Below are positions 14,328-21,560 of a stretch of DNA of 64,000 nt, in pieces. A program made the position numbers and the translations under genes. Source of the DNA: Streptomyces sp. ISL-43 (GTDB lineage Bacteria; Actinomycetota; Actinomycetes; Streptomycetales; Streptomycetaceae); the NCBI RefSeq assembly GCF_018614195.1, contig NZ_JAGGOT010000034.1:124001-188000 (forward strand), in the 5' to 3' direction. Position 1 is the first letter of the stretch; each line of letters starts with the position of its first letter. The notes beneath the pieces were generated by a model. That model was not told the DNA's origin. It saw nothing but the letters and a program-made list of their open reading frames with translations, and did no database searches.

Positions 14328-15059
14328 ATGGAGCCCACGGCGTTGCCCCTGCGGGACGTGTTGGCCGCTGGCCTGAAGCAGGTCCGGCTGGCTCGCGTGC
14401 TTCGGCAGGAGGAAGCCGCTGCCCTCATTCGGCAGCAGGGCCTCACGTCGTGGATTCGGGGCACCGTGGCCCAGGCTGAGGTCGGCGCGCGGCGGTTCTC
14501 CATCGAGGAGCTGCTGCTGCTCGCCCTGGCGCTGGAGGTATCGCCAACCGACTTCATCAGGGGCTCAGACGACCAGCTCATTGAGCTGGCTCCAGGTGCC
14601 AACCTGACCGCTGCCGCCCTGCGGGCCCTGCTGTCGGGCGACCAGAAGGCCGTGCGGAAGCTGGCTCCACGGCCCGTGGATAGGCCGAGTCCCGTGCCGA
14701 GTGACCGATCCGAGCTGCTGGATGCGGCCCAGCGGTCCGGGCTGGCTGATCCAACCCTGGTCGAGCGGGCCATCACGGCCGTAAGCGACGCCGAGCGGCA
14801 TGTCGCGCGCAAGGTCGGCACCTCGCCGGAGTGGGTCAATCTCGTGGCGCTGAACCGATGGGAGCGAACCTGGTCGGAGGAGCGTGACCGACGCCTGGCC
14901 GGACGGGCGGCTGAGGCCACGCCACGTCAACTCCAGGCATTGCGGGGCCATATCACCCGTGAGCTGCTGACCGAGCTGGAAGAAGATCTCAAGGCGGGGG
15001 CGAGCCAGGGCTCGGAAGAGCCCGAAAGCAGGGCACGCCATGAAGGGCACGACGTATAA
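14328..15059 (+). CDS. XRE-family regulator of the integrative element
   Basis: A 243-residue protein with an N-terminal helix-turn-helix (LAAGLKQVRLARVLRQEEAA, then RRFSIEELLLLALALEVSP, residues about 11-80). A helical C-terminal region is rich in Arg/Glu. The layout (divergent from an excisionase-like gene, overlapping the integrase start by 20 nt) points to control of excision or integration. The shared intergenic region carries similar segments (GTGAGCGCATGAAG and GCGAGCGGGTGAAG) that may be operator half-sites. Confidence 0.75.
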   Translation: MEPTALPLRDVLAAGLKQVRLARVLRQEEAAALIRQQGLTSWIRGTVAQAEVGARRFSIEELLLLALALEVSPTDFIRGSDDQLIELAPGANLTAAALRALLSGDQKAVRKLAPRPVDRPSPVPSDRSELLDAAQRSGLADPTLVERAITAVSDAERHVARKVGTSPEWVNLVALNRWERTWSEERDRRLAGRAAEATPRQLQALRGHITRELLTELEEDLKAGASQGSEEPESRARHEGHDV

Positions 15060-16788
15060 GCGGTGCAAGTGTCCTGCCCGCTACAACCCAGCGGGCAGGC
15101 GACTGGCATGCACCAAGAAGCACGGCACCTGGTCCTATGTCGTAGATGTGCCGCTGTCGGACGAGGGCCGCCGTGAACACGGCCGTCAACAGATCACGCG
15201 CGGCGGCTTCGCCAGTCAGCGGGACGCGACCGACGAGCTGCACCAGGCGATCCGGCTGCTGGCCATCCCCGAGACGGACGACGACACCGGGCGATTGGCC
15301 ATCCTGGAGACCATCCGTGCGCACTACCGCAGCTCCCAGCAACTGCCGGACTACGCCGACATCAAACGGCGGTTCGGGGCTGGGCTGTCGCTGACCTTGC
15401 GGCAGACGACCGGCGAGTGGCTGGACGAGTGGCTGGCGAGCAAGCGGAAGCTGGCCGCCAATACCCGCCGCTCGTACGCCGGGCACATCGAGCAGCGGCT
15501 GGGGCCGTACCTGGGCGACATCGACCTGGAGAAGCTGCGGGCGAGCCACATCCGCACCGCCTACGACACCATCCTGGCGACCAGCGCGGAGACGCCCCGG
15601 CCGGTCGGGCCGGTCACGCTGGCCCGGATCCACGCCACCCTGCGGGCGGCCCTCAATGCGGCTCGCAAGCAGCACCGCATCGTGGACAACCCGGCCCTGT
15701 TCGTGGAGCTTGACCCCACGCCTCGGCCCAAGCCGGTGCTGTGGACCCCGCAGCGCGTCACCGAGTGGCTGGCCACCGGCCGCCGCCCGACGGTGGCCGT
15801 CTGGCTGCCGCATCAGATCGCCGATTTCCTGCACCTCATCGCTGACGACCGGCTCTACGCCTACTACCACCTGCTCGTCTTCCGAGGACCGCGCCGTGGT
15901 GAGGGCATCGGACTGCCGTGGTCGGATGTGGACCTGGACGGCCGGACGCTGGTCATCTCCCAGCAGATCATTCAGGTGGGCTGGCAGACAGCCGTCACCC
16001 GGCCCAAGGACGACAGTGGCGGCGTCATCGCGCTCGACTCGGTGACCGTCGCGGCGCTCCGGGCACACCGCGTGCGGCAGCTGGCCGAACGCCTGGCCAT
16101 GGGGCTGGCCTGGACCGACAGCCACCACGTCTTCACCACCGAGGAAGGCAAGCCGCTCCACCCCGACTACGTCAGTCGGCACTTCGTCCGGGTCATTAAG
16201 CGAGCCAACACCCTGCGGGTGGGCGATCGTGGTCCGGCCGTCGCTGACGTGCAGCACGCCCTGGGTCTGTCCGAGTCGGCCGTCTTCGATGACGAGCTGC
16301 GCCGGGCGGTGTTCGAGTTCCAGCGTGAGCACGGGCTAACGGCCAACGGCATCGTGAACCCGCAGACCTGGTACCGGCTCACCCCGGACGAGCCGCTGCG
16401 GCCGTACCCGCATCCGGGCTACCTGCCCCCGATCCGGCTGCACGACCTGCGGCACAGCGCGGCCACGCTGGCGCTGGCCGCTGGAGGAGACATGAAGGTG
16501 ATCTCAGCGATGCTCAGGCACTCATCCATCCAGATCACGGCGGACACCTACACCTCGGTGCTGCCGGAGATCGCCCACGCCAACGCCGAAGCGGCCATCG
16601 CGCTGGTGCCGCAGCCGAACCCCGCGCGGACCGATGGCGGCGCGGTTAGCCCCTCGCTAGCACCGGGGGCCGGAAACGCCAAAGGCCGCCCTTCCCGAAG
16701 GAAGGACGGCCTGGTCAGGCGATTGCCTCGCTGTGCGCCGCCAGGGACTCGAACCCCGGACCCGCTGATTAAGAGTCAGCTGCTCTAA
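15040..16788 (+). CDS. Tyrosine site-specific integrase with inserted peptidoglycan-binding-type domain
   Basis: A 582-residue phage-type integrase. N-terminal arm-binding part residues 1-120; SAM-like core-binding domain about 125-215 (TTGEWLDEWLASKRK, TRRSYAGHIEQRL). The catalytic domain has Arg in GPRRGE (about 285), HDLRH (468-472), RHSS His 494 and Tyr 504 in TADTYT. Between the box containing FVRVIKRANT and GYLPPIRLHDLRH lies an extra segment of about 65 residues (390-455: VGDRGPAVADVQHALGL, AVFEFQREHGLTANGIVN, QTWYRL) that matches the PG_binding_1 three-helix fold. All catalytic residues remain. The frame continues through the tRNA terminator and into tRNA-Lys before stopping. Confidence 0.92.
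   Translation: MKGTTYKRCKCPARYNPAGRRLACTKKHGTWSYVVDVPLSDEGRREHGRQQITRGGFASQRDATDELHQAIRLLAIPETDDDTGRLAILETIRAHYRSSQQLPDYADIKRRFGAGLSLTLRQTTGEWLDEWLASKRKLAANTRRSYAGHIEQRLGPYLGDIDLEKLRASHIRTAYDTILATSAETPRPVGPVTLARIHATLRAALNAARKQHRIVDNPALFVELDPTPRPKPVLWTPQRVTEWLATGRRPTVAVWLPHQIADFLHLIADDRLYAYYHLLVFRGPRRGEGIGLPWSDVDLDGRTLVISQQIIQVGWQTAVTRPKDDSGGVIALDSVTVAALRAHRVRQLAERLAMGLAWTDSHHVFTTEEGKPLHPDYVSRHFVRVIKRANTLRVGDRGPAVADVQHALGLSESAVFDDELRRAVFEFQREHGLTANGIVNPQTWYRLTPDEPLRPYPHPGYLPPIRLHDLRHSAATLALAAGGDMKVISAMLRHSSIQITADTYTSVLPEIAHANAEAAIALVPQPNPARTDGGAVSPSLAPGAGNAKGRPSRRKDGLVRRLPRCAPPGTRTPDPLIKSQLL
16684..16711 (-). terminator. Terminator of tRNA-Lys
   Basis: A 12-bp stem with one mismatch and a four-base loop, followed on the minus strand by TTTGGC, 22 nt beyond the tRNA 3' end. 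It lies within the 3' end of the integrase reading frame. Confidence 0.7.
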
Positions 16789-16807
16789 CCAACTGAGCTA
16801 GCGGCGC
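16734..16807 (-). tRNA. tRNA-Lys (CTT anticodon)
   Basis: Read on the minus strand, all four arms fold: acceptor GCGCCGC/GCGGCGC, D arm GCTC...GAGC, anticodon stem GCTGA/TCAGC around CTCTTAA (anticodon CTT), T arm CGGGG-TTCGAGT-CCCTG (one G-T pair), discriminator A. CCA is not encoded. Its 3' half is the presumed attachment site of the element to the left. Confidence 0.95.
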
Positions 16808-16825
16808 TTGGTGACGAGGAAGACA

Positions 16826-17377
16826 TTAGCACCCCGACCGGCGATCGGAAAAATCGATATCCGCAGCTCGGGTGGCACGGACGAACGCCCACAGCAGGGC
16901 CTCGGGTCCGGGCAGCCAGGGCGTCCTGGCGTCGGGTGCCACCAGCCACCGGGACGGCCCCGGACCGGCGGCCAGCGGGGGCACGGCGACGGCGTCGCCG
17001 CGGCCGTGGCAGAGCGGGGCGGGTGCGGGCGCGCTCCACTCCTCCCAGGCGAGCAGGGCCGGGAGCCGGTGGGCGGTGCCGGGAGCGGCGAAGAGCAGCG
17101 TCCGGCCCCGGTGCACCGCGGCGGGACCGGAGCCGGGGCCCTCGGCCCAGAGCAGGTCGAGCATCCGGCGCCCGAGGACGGCCGGGACGTTGACGACGTC
17201 GAAGGCGGTCCCGCAGGGCAGCACGGCGGGTGCGGTGGGCCGGGCCTGCCAGGCGCTCAGGGTGCTCTGGGGGTGGGCGGACGCCGAGGCGAGCCAGGCG
17301 GCTCCGGCCGGGGTGACATGGGTCGCGGAGGCGCTCGTCCGCACGTCGAGGGCGGGGCAGCCGGTCAGGGTCGTCAT
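16826..17377 (-). CDS. Prim-pol-type (bifunctional DNA primase/polymerase N-terminal-like) protein
   Basis: A 183-residue protein with the AWQARPTAPAVLPCGTAFDVVNVP segment split here as WQARPTAPAVLPCG and TAFDVVNVPAVLGRRML, typical of short actinobacterial members related to the prim-pol N-terminal domain. A GPSRWLVAPDA segment and hydrophobic C-terminus follow. It lacks the helicase part, and the acidic catalytic triad of active prim-pols is not obvious, so polymerase activity is doubtful. It begins the core region right of tRNA-Lys. Confidence 0.6.
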   Translation of the reverse strand: MTTLTGCPALDVRTSASATHVTPAGAAWLASASAHPQSTLSAWQARPTAPAVLPCGTAFDVVNVPAVLGRRMLDLLWAEGPGSGPAAVHRGRTLLFAAPGTAHRLPALLAWEEWSAPAPAPLCHGRGDAVAVPPLAAGPGPSRWLVAPDARTPWLPGPEALLWAFVRATRAADIDFSDRRSGC

Positions 17378-17545
17378 GCGTCAAGGTCTACCGGCTGTAG
17401 CGATTCGATCCCCGGGAGTTACGGAAATCCGGGACAGGTCGGGTGTTGCTGGGGTATGTTGCGCCCCGCATATGCCAGTGGTCGCGCCCGTCGTGCCGGC
17501 GGCCGGACCCCGGCGTGCCGCGACACCCGGACCCGCCCCGGCGGC

Positions 17546-17893
17546 TCAGAGGGCCTCGGGGGCGGCGCCGCGGAGCAGGGACTCGCCGAACTCGATCATC
17601 TTGCGCGCGTAGTCCCCGGTCCACTCCGCCTGCTCCGCGATCACGTCCGCGGACAAGCGGTCGAAGCGCCGCGGATCCGCCAGCTGGGCCGCCGCCACCG
17701 CCTGGAACTCCATCGCCCGCTCCTGTGCCGCCCGGAAGGCCAGCGTCAGCTCCGTCGCCCGGGCCAGCAGCTCCCGCGGGTCGTCGATGGATTCGAGGTC
17801 GAAGAAGTGCTCGGGGTCGGTGACGGTCTCCGACGGCTCGAAGAGCAGCTGCGCGGGCCGCGGCTTCCGCTCGGTCCGCTCGGGCTCTGTCAT
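17546..17893 (-). CDS. Conserved Streptomyces protein of unknown function
   Basis: A 115-residue acidic, mostly helical protein (DDPRELLARATELTLAF, QERAMEFQAVAAAQLAD, MIEFGESLLRG). No membrane segment. ATG at 17893 is preceded by AGGAGGAC at 5 nt, which fixes the start against a longer upstream frame. Alternating Leu/Ala suggests coiled-coil packing. No known function. Confidence 0.7.
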   Translation of the reverse strand: MTEPERTERKPRPAQLLFEPSETVTDPEHFFDLESIDDPRELLARATELTLAFRAAQERAMEFQAVAAAQLADPRRFDRLSADVIAEQAEWTGDYARKMIEFGESLLRGAAPEAL

Positions 17894-18033
17894 GCGTGTC
17901 CTCCTGCTGCGCGTACGAAAAGCTTCCGGGCCACCGTCCATTGTCCAACGTCGCGCAAGAGCGCCCGGGGCGCGAGCCGCTCACGCGCCGACCGGTGTGC
18001 TGGTCGGCGCCGCCACCTGCCCGGGACGGCCAC

Positions 18034-18098
18034 TGACGTGTCACCTATGGAAGCCGAGGAATGCGTGACATGTCACCTAGATAGGTGACATGTCACGC
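18034..18098 (+). promoter_or_regulatory. MarR operator: 17-bp inverted repeat plus an extra half-site
   Basis: Arms GCGTGACATGTCACCTA (18063-18079) and TAGGTGACATGTCACGC (18082-18098) are perfect inverted repeats around a 2-bp centre. Each arm contains the self-palindrome TGACATGTCA. A further half-site, TGACGTGTCACCTA, lies at 18034-18047. The block ends 20 nt before the MarR start codon and overlaps the -35 region, so autorepression is likely. Confidence 0.85.
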
Positions 18099-18105
18099 AG
18101 CGGTC

Positions 18106-18111
18106 TAGACT
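18106..18111 (+). promoter_or_regulatory. Probable -10 box of a leaderless MarR transcript
   Basis: TAGACT lies 6 nt before the ATG, there is no ribosome binding site, and GTGACA at 18085-18090 could serve as -35 inside the operator. Together these suggest a leaderless mRNA. Confidence 0.5.
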
Positions 18112-18117
18112 TCACCC

Positions 18118-18600
18118 ATGACCGACAACGAGAGCGGGCCGCGCTGGCTCACCGCCTCCGAACAGCAAGCCTGGTACGCCTGGCGGCGGATGTTCCCACT
18201 GGTCAACGCCGATATCGCGCGCGACCTGACCCAGGACAGCGGGCTCTCCGAAGCCGACTACGACGTCCTGTCCGTCCTCGGCTCCACCGACGGCCACCGC
18301 ATGCGCATCAGCGCCCTCGCCGTCCTGATGCAGTGGTCCCGCAGCAGGCTCTCCCACCAGCTCACCCGCATGGAGCAGCGCGGCATCGTCCGCCGCGAGG
18401 AGGTGGCTGCCGACGGCCGCGCCGCCGAGGTGGTCCTCACCGAGCAGGGTGTGAGCACGATCATGACGGCCGCCCCGCTCCACGTGGAGTCCGTACGCCG
18501 CCACCTGATCGACATCCTGACCCCGGAGCAGCTGCGCACCTTCGCCGAGGTGGGCGAAGTGCTCCGCACCCGCCTCGGCGTCGAGCGCAAGTCCCGCTAG
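18118..18600 (+). CDS. MarR-family transcriptional regulator
   Basis: A 160-residue winged-helix protein of standard MarR length. N-terminal dimerisation helix (WLTASEQQAWYAWRRMFPL), HTH (LSEADYDVLSVLGST, ISALAVLMQWSRSRLSHQLTRM) and wing (RREEVAADGRAAEVVLTEQG) are visible. These regulators usually repress their own gene and a drug- or phenolic-stress gene. No effector gene follows on the same strand; the gene is monocistronic and ends at a hairpin facing the convergent helicase operon. A large operator lies directly upstream. Confidence 0.92.
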   Translation: MTDNESGPRWLTASEQQAWYAWRRMFPLVNADIARDLTQDSGLSEADYDVLSVLGSTDGHRMRISALAVLMQWSRSRLSHQLTRMEQRGIVRREEVAADGRAAEVVLTEQGVSTIMTAAPLHVESVRRHLIDILTPEQLRTFAEVGEVLRTRLGVERKSR

Positions 18601-18624
18601 GTCCTGTCCGCCCGGACAGGACCT
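18599..18624. terminator. Bidirectional terminator between convergent genes
   Basis: Perfect 12-bp stem, arms AGGTCCTGTCCG (18599-18610) and CGGACAGGACCT (18613-18624), between the MarR stop and the helicase stop. Confidence 0.8.
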
Positions 18625-18633
18625 GGATGGGGC

Positions 18634-19962
18634 CTAGGGGCGCCAGCTCACGCGGTGTTCCGCCAGGTGCGCCAGCACCGAGTGGTTGGCCTCCCAGCCG
18701 TCCGGGAACTTCACCGTCACCCCCAGCTGCACGGGCTCCGTCGACGGGTGGTCGTCCAGCAGTTCCGCTATCCCGGCCCGGGCCACCACCACGCAGGCGT
18801 GCCGGTGCCGCGAGGCCAGCACGCACAGCCGGCCCGTCTCCAGGTGGAAGGCGGTCGCGTCCGGGCGTCCCGACAGGGGGTGGAGGACCACGGTGAGGTC
18901 GTACTCGCGGCCCTGGAGCCTGTTCGCGGTGTCCACGGTGACGCCGGTGACCCCGAGCGCGGCCAGCGCCGCGCGGACCGCGGACGCCTGGTCGCGGTGC
19001 GCGGTGCCCACCGCGATCCGGTCGGCCGTCAGCGGGGACGGGCCGCCGGGCTGCTCGTCCACCGTCACCGCGCCCCGGTCCAGGGCACGGCGGACCACCA
19101 GGGCCACCGCCCGCACCGCCTCCGGGTCGGTCCGGGGCGTGTGCCGGGCCGGCAGCTCCAGCAGCCCCCAGCCCGATTCCGCGGCCTCGTCCAGCACCCG
19201 GTCGGGGCCCGAGCCGTCGCCCGCGACCCCGTAGGACAGCCGCCGCTCGCCGGGGCCCGTACCGCTGCGGAACGGCGTGTACGGGTAGAAGGCGCGGGAG
19301 ACCAGCGGCGCGGCCGAGGCCGGCAGCCGCCACGAGACCGGTAGCCGGTGCTGCGGCAGGGTCGGATTGTGGGCGAGCAGGGTGCTGACCGCCGAGGCGG
19401 ACGGGTCGTAGGACAGCCCGGCCCACTGCTCGGCGCCGACCACGCTGAAGGGATCCAGCTGCCCGGGGTCGCCCACGAACAGCGCCCGGTCGAACAGCCC
19501 GGCCACCGACAGCAGCGCGTCCGAGCGCATCTGGTACGCCTCGTCCACGATGGCGTGCTCCCAGGGCTCCACGTCCTTGACCCACGCCCACTTGGCCGCC
19601 GTGGAGATGGTGACCGGCAGCCCGGCGAGGTCCGCGGGCTTCGCCGAGAGGACCACCGAGTCCAGCTCGCGCAGAGCCGGATCGTAGGCGTCCGCGTCGC
19701 TGCTGTGCAGCCGGCCGACCTTCAGGCCCGGATCCTTCCCGTGCAGCCGCAACACCAGGTCGTCGACCTGCGCGTTGGTCTGCGCGACCACCATCAGCCG
19801 CCGCCCGGCCGCCGCCAGCTCCCGCGCCGCGCGCACCACCAGCGTGGACTTGCCGGCTCCGGGCGGGGAGTCGACGACCACGCCCCGCGCCTTGCCGTGC
19901 AGCGTGTCGTGGAGGATGGCAGCGACGGCCCCGTCGGCCGCGGTGCCCGGATCGAAACTCAC
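18634..19962 (-). CDS. SF1-type (Dna2/UPF1-like) helicase, AAA ATPase
   Basis: A 442-residue helicase. Walker A GAGKST is at 35-40, followed by a motif-Ia-like VVAQTNAQVDDLVLRL. Walker B AIVDEAYQM is followed by motif III FVGDPGQLDPF, SWRLP (motif IV region), VDTANRLQGREYDLTVV (motif V) and LASRHRHACVVVARAG (motif VI). This order fits the compact UPF1/Dna2 class. It has no nuclease domain of its own. The GTG start overlaps the stop of the middle gene by 4 nt, and the first gene of the run encodes a Cas4-like nuclease. It is the last gene of the operon. Confidence 0.85.
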   Translation of the reverse strand: MSFDPGTAADGAVAAILHDTLHGKARGVVVDSPPGAGKSTLVVRAARELAAAGRRLMVVAQTNAQVDDLVLRLHGKDPGLKVGRLHSSDADAYDPALRELDSVVLSAKPADLAGLPVTISTAAKWAWVKDVEPWEHAIVDEAYQMRSDALLSVAGLFDRALFVGDPGQLDPFSVVGAEQWAGLSYDPSASAVSTLLAHNPTLPQHRLPVSWRLPASAAPLVSRAFYPYTPFRSGTGPGERRLSYGVAGDGSGPDRVLDEAAESGWGLLELPARHTPRTDPEAVRAVALVVRRALDRGAVTVDEQPGGPSPLTADRIAVGTAHRDQASAVRAALAALGVTGVTVDTANRLQGREYDLTVVLHPLSGRPDATAFHLETGRLCVLASRHRHACVVVARAGIAELLDDHPSTEPVQLGVTVKFPDGWEANHSVLAHLAEHRVSWRP

Positions 19963-21560
19963 AGAAGGTCCTCGTCGGTCACGGGGTCGGGCAGCGGCAG
20001 CGTGGGAGCCGAGCCGGTCAGGTGGGCGGGCGGACCGCCGTGGGTCCACGGGGTCTGCTCGGGGTCCGGCAGCTTCGGGCCGCCGCGCGAGTCGTGCTCG
20101 AACAGCGTCCAGCAGACCCGGTCGCCCTTCTCCGGCACCGAGCCCGCCTCCGGATCCTTGCCGCGGCCCATCTTGTCGAGGAGGCGCAGCACGAGCCGGC
20201 CGTCCTCCTCCCAGCGCACGAACCGGGCGCTCTGCGGGCGCCCGTCCAGCGAGCGGTACACCTTCGCGCCGCCGCTGCCGCCTTCACCGCCGCCGTCGGT
20301 GAGCTGCGGCCGGTCCTCCGTGGCCACCGTCACCAGCGGGCGCGGGCTCGGCCGCTTCGAGTCCGTCCACTCCATGACCACTTCGGTGACCTCGCCGGCG
20401 AAGGCCTCGCCCGCGAGCCGCCGGCCGGCCATCACCAGCGGGTCGTCCAGTGCCTCCTGCGCGTCGAGCCTGACCTGCTCGGTCTCCCGCTTCGCGAGCT
20501 TGCGCGCCGCCGTCACCGCGTCGTCGCGGCGCGGCTGCGGCGCCTCGCCGGCCCGCACCCGGTCCCGGTGCCCGGTGTACGACCAGCGGTCGCCGGTCCA
20601 GCGCTCCTCGGTCCGCTGCCCGGCGGGCAGTTCGCGCAGCAGGCCGACGGCCTGCCACACCGCGTGCCAGGTGCTCTCCATCTGGGTCTCGACCAGCCGC
20701 CGGACCGCCAGCTCGGCGGACCGGGCCCCGTCGGCTCCCCGGGGCCCGGCCGCCCGCGCCGCGTCGAACTTCGCGATCGCCGGGGCCAGCAGCTTGTTGT
20801 CGAAGGCCGGATCGGTGGCCGGACCGGCCGGCGGGACCAGCAACTGGCCGTCCGCGCCCCGGCCGAGCTCCGCGCGCAGCGCCCGCTCGGCGCCGGACTC
20901 GCCCCGCGGGGGGTCGATCCACGCCAGCAGGGCCCGCAGGTGCTGGTCCTCCAGATTGCTCTGGCCGCTCGCCCAGTGCCGGGACAGCAGATCCGTCGCC
21001 GACAGCAGCATCGACGACCCCGGCACCCGCGAGCGCTCGGCGAGGTGCGTGAACCAGCGCCCCAGCAGCGGTACTTGCGCGGGCGCCGGATACGGGTTCT
21101 CCGGGTCCTCCTCGGCGGTCCGCCGAAACCGCATGGACCGCCCCAGCAGCCGTACGTACTCCACGCCCGCGCGGCTCGGCACGATCAGTTGCGGCGCGTC
21201 CACGCAGAGCTCGGCCTCCACCTTGACCCGCTTGCCCGTCTCCGGATCGGTCTCGGTGTGCTCGGCCGGCTCGACGTCGTCCGCGTACGAGTCGATGTAC
21301 GGGACGACGTGCCCGGCGAGCTCCGCCAGGAACTCCCACCGCAGGTCGCGGTCGCGCGGCTGCGGTATGACGAGGACCTGCGGCTCGTCCGGGTCGGTGC
21401 CGAACATCGCGCCGAGCGGAGCCCCGGCCTCGCCCGCCGTCGTCAGCGGTACGAAGACCAGCGGGCGCTCGCTCAGATGCCGGTGCCGTACGGTCGCCAG
21501 GGCCTGGGCCCGGCCCGCCCGGACGGCCTGAAGCCTGGCCAGGGTGGTCAGCAGGGACAT
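19959..21560 (-). CDS. Unknown 533-residue protein between nuclease and helicase
   Basis: A cytoplasmic protein of unknown family. It begins MSLLTTLARLQAVRAGRAQA and contains a segment with HLSERPLVFVPLTTAGEAG and MFGTDPDEPQVLVIPQPRDRDL. A large helical middle is followed by a C-terminal part with VYRSLDGRPQSARFVRWEEDG and RVCWTLFEHDSRGG. No nucleotide-binding motif is apparent. The ATG at 21560 sits inside the 3' end of the nuclease gene (13-nt overlap), and its stop overlaps the helicase start, so the three are translationally coupled. Probably a structural partner of the helicase-nuclease pair (inference). Confidence 0.75.
   Translation of the reverse strand: MSLLTTLARLQAVRAGRAQALATVRHRHLSERPLVFVPLTTAGEAGAPLGAMFGTDPDEPQVLVIPQPRDRDLRWEFLAELAGHVVPYIDSYADDVEPAEHTETDPETGKRVKVEAELCVDAPQLIVPSRAGVEYVRLLGRSMRFRRTAEEDPENPYPAPAQVPLLGRWFTHLAERSRVPGSSMLLSATDLLSRHWASGQSNLEDQHLRALLAWIDPPRGESGAERALRAELGRGADGQLLVPPAGPATDPAFDNKLLAPAIAKFDAARAAGPRGADGARSAELAVRRLVETQMESTWHAVWQAVGLLRELPAGQRTEERWTGDRWSYTGHRDRVRAGEAPQPRRDDAVTAARKLAKRETEQVRLDAQEALDDPLVMAGRRLAGEAFAGEVTEVVMEWTDSKRPSPRPLVTVATEDRPQLTDGGGEGGSGGAKVYRSLDGRPQSARFVRWEEDGRLVLRLLDKMGRGKDPEAGSVPEKGDRVCWTLFEHDSRGGPKLPDPEQTPWTHGGPPAHLTGSAPTLPLPDPVTDEDLL

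Larger units (their letters stand above)
1..16733. mobile_element. Genomic island / integrative element abutting tRNA-Lys (left end not in window)
   Basis: A tyrosine integrase gene with an excisionase-like gene and an XRE regulator ends inside the 3' end of a tRNA-Lys gene, the usual layout of an element integrated at a tRNA. Everything to the left is accessory in character: nucleotide-metabolism oddities, a large repeat ATPase and an AT-richer unknown cassette. I looked for a second copy of the tRNA 3' end in the left 16 kb and found none, so the left attachment site is probably before base 1. The extent is inferred. The genes left of about 12 kb could instead belong to an older island. Confidence 0.4.

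Noticed and set aside
14989..16332. 447-aa minus-strand ORF opposite the integrase
   Set aside because: Shadow; no start context, and the integrase motifs on the other strand are unambiguous.
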